In this document: positions 55,701 through 64,000 of the stretch, piece by piece | How positions within the stretch are numbered: position 1 is the first letter of the stretch | How the letters are laid out: each line of letters begins with the position of its first letter | Source of the DNA: Dysidea avara | Lineage: Eukaryota > Porifera > Demospongiae > Dictyoceratida > Dysideidae | Assembly: GCF_963678975.1 (NCBI RefSeq) | Contig: NC_089285.1 | Location: forward strand, 9,410,694-9,474,693 | Direction: 5' to 3' | DNA: 64,000 bases | Notes under the pieces: model-generated | The model's input: the letters and a program-made list of their open reading frames with translations, nothing else | Database searches by the model: none | Told to the model about the DNA's origin: nothing | Position numbers and translations under genes: made by a program

Positions 55701-57747
55701 ACACTTTAGCAAGATCAAATAATTTACTTTTGCTTACAATGCTTCATATATGCAGGTATGTGCAATAACTTACCGTCTATTATTACTGTCAGATATTTCG
55801 TGGGTTGGCTCCGTGACTTTTCACGATGATGGTGATACTTAAGTCTTTCTTGACTAAAACAACAGATATGAATAAAAAAATTCCAGTTCCATATTCCATC
55901 AACTATTAACATACACACGTACACAAGCAAAGCCTACAGCAGCCAGTTACACACAGCTATTGTCTCCAACATTGCAACACCTGTGCACCATTCAAGCACT
56001 CTGTGTCTATAGGCAGGTAGGATTACAAACCCACAGGAGGACTATCCAAATCTCATGGAGAGAGGAAACAGATCTTCCACAACAGCCACAACACCACTAT
56101 AGGACAGACAGTTGAGTATTTCCTTCCCAGTAAACCAGATACCTGTGGATGTTACAGCTGTGTGGGCACTTTCCCTAATTGATAACAGGCCTATAGGTCA
56201 CCAGATTCCTATTATACAACTGGTTAGCTAGATAAAAACTACGTGAGTACAATTACTTGTTCCAAGTAACAGCAGGTGGTTATTAACCAGCCAAGCTGCT
56301 ATGCTGCCTCTGCCTATAGTTACTTAACTTCCATACAGACACATGTGTGCAAATACATACTTACAGGACATCCATAATTATATGCACACACGACAGTGAA
56401 AACAGTGTAAAAAGTGTTTAACAATTGAACATCACCATAGTTATATTTTTCACGATTACAGATTAAACATGCAGTAAAACGTGCAATTGTATCTCTAATT
56501 GTCTTACTCGACATTCTTGATGTGGAGTTTATACTTTTTCTTAAGTTGCACAAGCCTATCTTTGGATAGAAGCAGCCGCTCCTTGTTGTATTTTGTACAG
56601 ATGTCACACTTGCTGAATAGGGTATGCTGTGATTGTAAAGTAAAACACTATATACACATTTCCTAAAATGTTTGATTCGTACCTTCGGTATAACAACCTT
56701 CTTAAATGATCTGCTCCAAATATTATAGAAATGTGACAAAGATACAACTACTGACAAACCCTGTTCTATCAATTCTGCTTTCATAGTGAGGTAAATGTCT
56801 CCCTTAGTAAGACCATATGGTAAATGTATTTGGTCAATGTGAGGCATACTGTCTCCAATTCTATCAAAATATCTTGCCATCCAAGTTTTAGCCTCGATCA
56901 CTTTGGTAGACAAAGATCGAATGACAGGCTTCCGCTCAAACTTAACTGTTGGATTAGCTTTGAAAACTGTAAGAATTTTTTTATAGCGTTTTTCTGATAT
57001 TTCTAGAATCTGTATATAGGCTTTTCTGCACACCTGCTTCCCACAAATCAGGTGGTTTATAGACTCCTCATTAGAAATAACTTTAAACGAGTCTAATAAG
57101 AACTGGTTCTGTTCTACAATATTCTTACATTTAGAAAATCTCAAAGCATTTCCTACTTCTGATGCTGTAAAATATGACAAACATGAATAAGCACAGCATT
57201 TCTGGTGAGTGACCAAAGCTGATGACGATTTTGAAGTGTAGCATGGTAATAGGTCAGTGTAGTTAGATTCTGTAGTTTCATCAGCATTGTGGGAAACTGT
57301 TTCAGGCTCAATAACAATCAAAGACTCACCAGAGCTTGCACTAAAATTCAATGTGTCCACGTTTGCTGAATCCAACACAATGTACTGAGAGCAGTTGCTG
57401 TTTGCTATGTCATCAGGGAACTGTGAGATAAAAAAATCAGAAGTGTTAAATACACTCTCAAATTAGTCACAAAACCCAGGCTGCTTTGAAAGTGGAGTTG
57501 AAATGGGAGTTGAATGGATTGGTACATGATGATGCGGTGTCGAGGGTGGTGATGAGCTTTCATCAATGTAGTCAGAGCCATGATGTGGGGAGTCATAACT
57601 TGAATATGTATACAGACTGGGAGCAGAGTTATACTCTAGAACATCAGCTGAAGTACAGTTAAATAGCTGGCTGGGGTTAGTTTCCTCATCAACAAAACTC
57701 ATCCTTCTATCAGAACTGTCCGGGTAGCTATCAATAGCATGACCCAA
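52739..57747 (-). pseudogene. Multi-exon gene B: putative RNase-H-like (DUF7869-type) protein
   Basis: Exons, right to left: 57747-57476 (MGHAIDSYPDSSDRRM, Ser/Pro-rich), 57420-56656 (CCAYSCLSYFTASEVGNALR, CGKQVCRKAYIQILEISEKR, ARYFDRIGDSMPHIDQIHLP, LSHFYNIWSRSFKKVVIPKV), 55853-55774 (ERLKYHHHREKSRSQPTKYL), 55513-55192 (MDQNKTNIPN, CTGVLAHTRSPRGKKAYAIY, LYLQLDNAGNQNKNCYVLGF), 54763-54658 (VSINFLPVGHTLEDVDQFFS), 54488-54258 (WILPQLNELHGHRDPHCFKF), 53792-53478 and 53110-52739 (WLEGSYTRPWKLARKKEGRT). Most junctions are canonical GT-AG. LDNxxNQNKN and VGHTxxDxDQ are the conserved Asp-containing motifs, shared with gene A at 20-24 kb. Frame changes lie in the 55513 and 54488 exons, and the first junction is out of phase. 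Head-to-head with the gene at 58259. Confidence 0.8.
55538..55612. repeat. ~37-bp tandem duplication in an intron
   Basis: TATTGTAGTACTGATTCTAG with its flanks occurs twice in succession. Confidence 0.8.
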
Positions 57748-58258
57748 CTGAGCTTAGTCCATTCTGCTCTTCATTAAGCTACTCGCTCCTTAGCTTGCTG
57801 ATAACTATTAAGCTTATATCTACGCTAAAATGACAGCACTTTCCTGTTATGTAGATGAACACTTGAGGACACACTTTCAGCTGTGATATGGAGCTTCGAA
57901 TTGAGTCCCGTTGAATACAGATACTCCGAGGTAGCTATAGTCAGTCTAGCCCACGCGACTCTTCAGAAGTTCGTTGATGGGCACTTACAAACCTTCTGGG
58001 TAGTGAATGTCAACGTTAAAGTTGAAAACTTCCAAGAAATCACTTTAAAGTAAAAGAACCTGGCTAAATTCCGCTACTTAGCAACATTAAAAAATATTAA
58101 TGAGCCCAACCCTCCCGATACTTTTTTTGCAATACGTCACTATTTAGCGGGATGATGATAGCCACGCAAACCGGTTTTATGAGCGGGTTGTTCAACATCG
58201 TTTGTCCAAAGCAGCTGCTTTTTCTTGAGCTTCTTGGCGAAAGCGACTACTGTAGCTA
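57748..58258. promoter_or_regulatory. Shared 5' region between divergent genes B and C
   Basis: About 510 bp separate the presumed start codons of the minus-strand gene (57747) and the plus-strand gene (58259). No clear TATA box on either side. A bidirectional promoter is an inference from position only. Confidence 0.3.
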
Positions 58259-58597
58259 ATGCCTGGAAACAAACGTTGGCATTTTCATTTACATGGCGGA
58301 ACTATTTTGGTGATACGTGATGGAAGGGAGATAAACATCAAGGGCGTACCCTTTGGCCCAGTGAAAGAAGTATCCAACGGTGCTGAAAATCCTCAAGCAA
58401 AACCTTCAAGCTTTATGCCATTCAGGTCAGTTCAATACTATTATAGCATGCATGGCAGCAGTAGCTAGCTAGCTATAGCACAAGGAGTTCAGTGATAATG
58501 GATCATCACCATTAGCTTTCCTATGGGTTTAACAGTAATACTTTAAAGTGGCGTGGGACACTAATTTACTTTCAAATTATGTGATTTGTTTTATAAT

Positions 58598-58772
58598 CAC
58601 TACTGGACAAATGATCAGTGCTTTTGCCATGAAAATTCAATGAAAAAAAAATGAAAATACCATGAACGTGTGAGTTTTCATGGGTTGGTACTGGTTGCTT
58701 CCCATTTAAAGCCCATGAAAAACCTAAGTATGAATCATTGGAAAAAGCATTGATCATTTGTCTTGTAGTGAA
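58598..58772. mobile_element. MITE in intron 1 of gene C
   Basis: ATCACTACTGGACAAATGAT plus CAGTGCTTTTGCCA at 58597 pairs with an inverted copy ending ATTTGTCTTGTAGTGA at 58772. Interior pairs GAGTTTTCATGGG/CCCATGAAAA. No gene. Confidence 0.75.
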
Positions 58773-61700
58773 TGGCTGACTTACGTGTTTTACTGTATGC
58801 ATTATTTTATAGCCATCATATATTATTTTATAGCCATCATATAATAATGAGAAAATGTACACAAACAAACAAGTGAATGTGGTCCTTGGTTAATTACATA
58901 CAATATATAGCTGTTGCTTATCATATAGGGGTTGAAGTTGGGGTGTGGGGAGCTTGGAAAACGTTATAGGAGGCGGTTTGCTAGAGAATTTGGCATTGAA
59001 TTGATCATGGGTTCATTGACAACAATAAGTAAATAGGTTGTCCACTCCTTGCTTTAAAGTAATTTTATACAGTCATTGCAGTGGTCATGGCATATATTGT
59101 ATTCCTCAACCATGTATGTAGCTAATGGTGTCCTTTTTGCACAGTATATAATGTCGCTGACTAAATAGCTAACTACCTAGCTATATTGAAACGAGATGCA
59201 GAGTTAGGTACAATGATTTCATTGTTACATAATTTGACCAGGTTTCTTTTGCATCTGGATACAAAGTTATTTTAAACAGACAAAACTTTGAGTGGAACCA
59301 AACAGAATTTAGTGAAAAATTCAGACAAGCAACTACTGCAGCAGATTTCATACGGATGTGGAACAGGGAAACGCAATTTGACGGATCAGTGGGTTTTGCT
59401 GAGCCAATTGCTTCTGATAACTTGAGCTCTTCAGACAACGCTTTGCTGTCAGAGTCTGCAGATGGATCAGTCGATCTAATTGCATCTGCTACTGGTAGCA
59501 AACGGCCATCATCAGATCTAAATGGTTCTCTACCACCTTCAAAGAGAGCTTCAGCAACAACATCTCGTTCTGAGATTGATATGACACATGCTAATCCAAT
59601 TGATGATAGAATTCTGTCAAAAAGAAAGGGTAAGTATATGGGATGGATACAGTATTCATACAGTATGTATATACATATATAAGCTTAATAGAAAACGAAC
59701 ACTATAAGGCATTCATCATGTTCATGGTATTGATTTATTACAATGCACTTAATAATTTAACTGTTGTAATAGGGTGGCTTCTATTAGAGTATCTCAATCT
59801 TGGTTATATTGAAGCATTACTGATATCTGTAAAGTAGACTGACTGACTCCAACCAATTTTAGCTCCAATCCAAAATTTTGAAGTATATGTATATAAACAT
59901 AATGTATGGACCATACTCACAGTGCATGCTTACACTAATAAGTTTACAGCATCTTATTGTACATAGGATTGTTCCAATTGCCAGTGACCAATTTGGTACA
60001 GCCACAATCAGAGACACGGCTGATTAGGAAGCTGGACACTACTTTTGTTGAGAACCTCAAGAAATCGATTGAGGATGATCCATCTGGCCCAGGAGTTCCA
60101 CCATTGGCAGTTCTTTGTGTAGGAATAGAAGAATTTTCAGAACGGCACAAGGACTCCTACAGATATGAGGTTTTGGGAGGACAACACACAGCTGCAGCAA
60201 AAAATGCTTTATTGAAGGAGAACCCCATGAATCCGTTTTATAAGCATGCATATGCTGAGGTTTATTTGGGGCTTGATGATAAGGAGTCATTAAGGTTGGC
60301 CGCTCGACACAACACTAATGGGCACTTCATACACAGAATGACTCACAAAGACTATGTAAGTTTATGAATGTATGAACCTGCTGGCTGTGGAACTGGTTTC
60401 CACTGACCTTTGATGTCTTCATCGTAAAGCAATTATTAGTATTATATAAATTTGAGAACATGCATACTATTGGTCTTGTAAATTTATGCAGTATACATGC
60501 ATACAAGTGCAGTCATACAAGACCCTCTAAGTGTAACAGGTAGCACACATTCCATGTGCATAAAATTTACAAACCATTAGCTATATATCTATATTTGTGC
60601 ATACTGCTTGAATCCTGTCGTGCCATGCTATTTAGCATGAATTCAGATGACGACAACCCATTGCCAACCAAAAATTGGAAGGAAGTATGCAAAGAATGCA
60701 TTTTGCCACCAGTACGTTGCCTGTATTTCATTTTTGTATGTATTGAAAGATATATTGCTTACTTGCATGGAGCAATGCCAATATAAGATTTACTTGTAAA
60801 ATATAACTGCATTATATGTGACAGGCTATACAAATCTAGGGCCATATCTGCTACAAAATTTAAAATTCGTTTTTTTTATAGGGAATGTCCAGGACTCAAC
60901 GTGAGAATGTCTACACACAACCTGTGTGGGAACAAGCAATCAAAATAATTAATCTATTTGAAAATGGGAAACTAGGGGGGAGACAGAGGCTGAACAAAAA
61001 AAGTTTAATGTCTAAGCCAGAATTCAAGCCGCACCATTTTCAGTGCCTCCACAATCTTGATCAATCTTTTCAAAAAGATGTCCTGGAGAAAGTTGTGAAT
61101 AAAACCATCACCTTGAACACAATGAAAAAGAAGGCTACAGAATACAGAGCCCTAGAAAACATCAAAAACGCATTTATGAAAGTGACTCGTGTTTCAAGTT
61201 GCAGGAAGCCCTAGAACAATACCCAAGGCATACACAAGAAAAAAACTTTGCCAATTTCTAGGGTTAAATTTCATAAAGAACATCCCTGAGGCATTTAGAA
61301 ACTTTTGCAAGTCTGGCACCACTACTACAGGAGAGCCCACTGTTAATAGCTCTTTACAGGTGTACCAGGGGGCAGAAGCTGCAGTGGTAGAAGCAGATTT
61401 TGCTCAGCTGGAAGATTCGGCTATCATCAGAGTTTGTCCATCATATACAGGAGCTGGGTTAATATTGATGAACATACCCACAGTTAGTACACTTTATTGT
61501 TGGTGAAGTCTGATAATGTATGTTTATGTACAGGTGTGGACGAAACAGAGATAAAAGAAATGATTCTTAGTTCAAGGCAGCTAAATGGTGTAAGAACCGG
61601 ACTGGCACTGTATAATGTGGCTGTTGTATGTTCATGCCGGGATAAATGTGCAGTAATAGTAGAAGGACTGAAGCAATGCTTAGATCATGTGGAAACTGCT

Positions 61701-62137
61701 TTTTATTATGATAAAAGTACTTCGTGCTCAGGTATATGCAGTGCAATATTTGGTATATGTGCAACAAAAAATTGTACCCTATAAATATACAGGTGGTGGG
61801 TTGGAGTTGGTTGATGCTGTGGGAGTGGTAGTAATCGGACATTTTTCCTTGGATGGACAGCTAAAGAAAGAGCACTACACACAGAAGCACCACAACATGT
61901 TATTGAGAACAGGAGAGAGTTAACTCATGAGCTCATGAATCTGTTTTCATTTACTGGCCAAACAGTGGTGGAAAATGTTACCGAAACACATTATTCTGGT
62001 ACGAATGCCATGCATTTTGTATGTCTATGTTCTACAATTGTACTTACTGTACAAACTCTCTTAAAGGATCCTCCCTCTAAGGACACTGTATGGTTTCACT
62101 CTATTTGCTGTTAGCATTGTTTTGATAAGTATCTGGC

Positions 62138-62345
62138 TGAGTTCAAGGGAATACAAATTTGTGGTTCCAAATGCTCTTATATATATTCAGGGGAGTACAA
62201 ATTTGTGATCCTACAAGGGAGTACAAATTTGTGATTCTACAAGGGAATACAAATTTGTGGTTCCAATATAAATGCTAGGGAATACAAATTTGTGGTTCCA
62301 ATATAAATGCTCTTATACATTCAAGGGAGTACAAACTTGTGATCC
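62138..62345. repeat. Tandem repeat in an intron of gene C
   Basis: Six copies of AAGGGAGTACAAATTTGTGA-type sequence with two spacing classes (about 31 and 50 bp), between the last two methyltransferase exons. Confidence 0.85.
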
Positions 62346-62873
62346 TACTGTTATTCTAGCTAGGCTATCTGCAATCCAAATTGATAATATTCACTTCTAT
62401 TTGCTGCAGTTCACAATGGGACAACTGCATTAAGGGAAGGACGTAACTATATAGCTGTTGTCCCAAACATATAAATGGCTGCACAAATGAGGGGAGATTT
62501 AGATACTGGGGATGGTGAACAAGCTATTTCTGATGATGATGAAGATGAAGATGACAATGAGCCTGTAGCTGGCCAAGAATGATCTAATGTGTTGTATTTT
62601 TGCATTATTTTATGACTATATTCAACAAACCATACTTCATAGTACACATTATCTATTATCAAAATAATCATCTGGTAACTGTCAATAAAATAAAGTGTGA
62701 TCTATGTTGGTATATTGAAATTAGCTTAAACAGGTTAAATATCAGACGCTTGACAACTTTTGTGCAGTTAGAGCTCATTAAAAAGCAATTAAGAATGGAA
62801 CGAATAAAACAGAACTAGTTCTGTTCGTGGTAGATCGAAATCTCCAAATCGACTAAGCGTTTCATCAGTCGGA

Positions 62874-63133
62874 TCATAGGACGACGAACACTGATGGAGT
62901 TGCCCATGTGACGGCTCGGGTGTAAGCAGCTGTGTCCCTTCCTGAGGCTTTAAGCCTTAAAATCATCTTTTGTAGCTTCTTTCTATCTCCAAAAGCAACT
63001 ATTCCCAGTTCACTCATATCATCACGGTCCAGTTCAAGTAGCACTGCACAGTCTATCTTGTTTGAGCGGAATATTTCCACAACGCTGTCGTCAAAGCCAG
63101 TCTATACCAGCATTCACACACTTCTTCCGCCAT
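62874..63133 (-). CDS. SAM-domain protein exon, one indel
   Basis: ATG at 63133 reads MAEEVCECWYR, and in the next frame TGFDDSVVEIFRSNKIDCAV, LLELDRDDMSELGIVAFGDR, KKLQKMILRLKA. This is a sterile alpha motif (SAM): F-x-x-N-x-I-D-x-x-x-LL-x-L-x-x-x-D-x-x-ELGI-x-x-x-G-x-R-x-K-L. SAM domains mediate protein-protein (sometimes RNA) contacts. After the domain the frame runs on to a stop at 62874. The frame change right after WYR is either an indel or a small intron I cannot resolve. Likely the N-terminal exon of a larger gene or a single-domain protein. It lies head-to-head with the zinc-finger gene at 63267, about 130 bp apart. Confidence 0.6.
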
Positions 63134-63266
63134 GTAGCTGTAGCAATACACGCACCTTTGCACAGTAGCTTTTAGCAATATGTCTTATTGACCGCAGGAT
63201 CTATCTGCTATCATCAAGCACTAGCCACGTGATCTACATCGCACGTGACTCATCCAATACCGGACA

Positions 63267-64000
63267 ATGAATAATTGTCCACTGTGTGCTGATTTTTCTT
63301 CTCCTACGACTCAGCTATTATTGCGGCACATTGGAAAAGTGCTTGCAAATACCCCGGGATTTCACATACAATGTAAGTGTGCCGTCACCTTTACCAATTT
63401 TCACGTGTACAAAAGGCATCTCAGGAAGAAGCATCGGGAAATTTATGGAAATGATGGAAACAGAGAACAGGTGCATGGCTAATGGTAAAGCATTAATGCT
63501 AACAGAAATCTATCAGGCAATCCATCAAGATGTTTTGTAAATCAACTACTAGCTAGCTAGCTTTGCATACTGTAGCTAACTACATTTTGGTATATATGCT
63601 GCTAAAGATGATAACTTTATAATACATGCTGAAAGTGAAAGGTGGAGCACAATGGCTTGGGGCACAATGGCTTAGATCCTGAATCAAATATGGATACAGG
63701 TAATAGTGGGGCAGAGTCATCCGATAATGCTGTTCCCAATGCCCAGTCTGAGTCATTAGAAAAGCGAATAGCTATGGATATTGAAGCTGAAAGAAGGAAG
63801 AAAACTAACACAATCTGCCACCGATGAAATATTGTCAGATGTTACAGAACTTTGTTCTACTGTTGTTAATAATCTGGGAAATGACTTGCGTCAACGATTG
63901 GAGTCGGCCAGCATAAATCCAAGTGATATTCCTGGCTTTGATGCTATGTTTAATGAAGCATCACCCTATGCAAATCCTTTCAAAAACCTGAAAACACAGT
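63267..64000 (+). CDS. N-terminal part of a zinc-finger protein, continues past the window
   Basis: ATG 63267 reads MNNCPLCADFSSPTTQLLLR, HIGKVLANTPGFHIQCKCAV, TFTNFHVYKRHLRKKHREIY: CxxC...H and CxC...F..Y..H....H, a diverged pair of C2H2-type fingers. After a gap (intron from about 63440-63470), the second block 63640-64000 has SNMDTGNSGAESSDNAVPNA, EKRIAMDIEAERRKK, then in a shifted frame LTQSATDEILSDVTELCSTV, ESASINPSDIPGFDAMFNEA, YANPFKNLKTQ. The LTQxAxDEI ... PFxNLxTQ pattern with N-terminal fingers is a repeat-like family in cnidarians and sponges whose later part is missing here. One frame change near 63808. Confidence 0.55.

Larger units (their letters stand above)
58259..62581 (+). 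pseudogene. Gene C: ParB/sulfiredoxin-fold domain joined to an amino-methyltransferase-like C terminus
   Basis: Exons: 58259-58425 (MPGNKRWHFHLHGGTILVIR), 59246-59629 (SFAS...FEWNQTEFSEKFRQ, RMWNRETQFDG, SKRPSSDLNG), 59967-60355 (FQLPVTNLVQ, FVENLKKSIEDDPSGPGVPP, YEVLGGQHTAAAKNALLKEN, AEVYLGLDDKESLRLAARHN), about 60607-60711 (NPLPTKNWKEVCKEC), 60881 to about 61480, 61534-61726 (RTGLALYNVAVVCSCRDKCA), about 61793-62000 (RRELTHELMNLFSFTGQTVV) and about 62410-62581 (GTTALREGRNYIAV, acidic tail). The third exon is a ParB-N-type fold: GGQHTAAAKN sits where ParB has its GxHRxxA box. RRELTHELMNLFSxxG then GTTALREGRNYIAV is the layout of the AdoMet-binding end of DNA amino-methyltransferases; the catalytic DPPY-type box is not evident. 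Frameshifts near 61190, 61255 and 61850 and a stop after VVPNI make this copy non-functional. Confidence 0.65.

Noticed and set aside
58259..62581. Bacterial contamination as source of the ParB-methyltransferase gene
   Set aside because: Exons are separated by AT-rich introns with GT-AG borders, a MITE and tandem repeats lie in the introns, and base composition matches the rest of the window.

Overview
This is an intron-bearing, AT-rich eukaryotic window, most likely from an early-branching marine animal and probably a sponge. The basis is GT-AG exon-intron structure, very high density of small inverted-repeat transposons, a 31-bp GTAGCTGAACTCTCTACA-type minisatellite at three places, and several lineage-typical protein families common in sponges and cnidarians (recognised from family memory; no search was run). 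There are no operons, no ribosomal or transfer RNA genes that I can see, and almost every recognisable gene belongs to, or resembles, a mobile element. Most carry stops or frameshifts.

Layout. 1-5 kb: the end of a P-element/THAP9-like transposase, a C-terminal exon on the other strand, an unidentified exon set, and a TIR-bounded non-autonomous element (1966-2586). 5-13 kb: a nest of MITEs, including one with a perfect 8-bp target-site duplication (6529-6992), a 324-bp palindrome (9650-9973) and a 2.8-kb minisatellite that ends in a hairpin. 13.4-13.9 kb: a small two-exon coiled-coil gene. 15.3-24.9 kb: a 9.6-kb interval bounded by inverted copies of the same TIR as the 1966 element. It holds a piggyBac remnant, an almost complete hAT transposase and a multi-exon gene of an uncharacterised RNase-H-like family. 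25.5-33.6 kb: retroelement graveyard (DIRS-like gag, LINE reverse transcriptase, Ty3/Gypsy pol with an inverted fragment). 36.9-38.2 kb: a DDE_Tnp_4-like scrap and a SAP-SWIM zinc finger pseudogene. 40.7-41.8 kb: a TTAA-flanked element with a TA-flanked Tigger-like MITE nested inside. 42.8-47.3 kb: a 4.47-kb element with very long, internally duplicated terminal inverted repeats around an internally deleted CXC-domain gene. 47.7-49 kb: a zipper-plus-kinase pseudogene. 49.8-51.7 kb: exons of another repeat-like family. 52.7-57.7 kb (minus) and 58.3-62.6 kb (plus): two divergently arranged multi-exon genes. The first has the same LDN/QNKN ... FLPVGHTxxxD signature as the 20-24 kb gene. The second joins a ParB/sulfiredoxin-fold domain to what looks like the end of an amino-methyltransferase domain. 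62.9-64 kb: a SAM-domain exon (minus) and the start of a zinc-finger gene (plus) that runs off the end.

Most worth pursuing are (1) the ParB-methyltransferase gene, an architecture expected in phages and bacteria, here split by introns; (2) two divergent members of one putative DDE/RNase-H-like family in the same window, one inside matched TIRs; and (3) the long-TIR element with the CXC-domain gene. All three are decayed copies, so intact relatives elsewhere in the genome would be needed to establish function.
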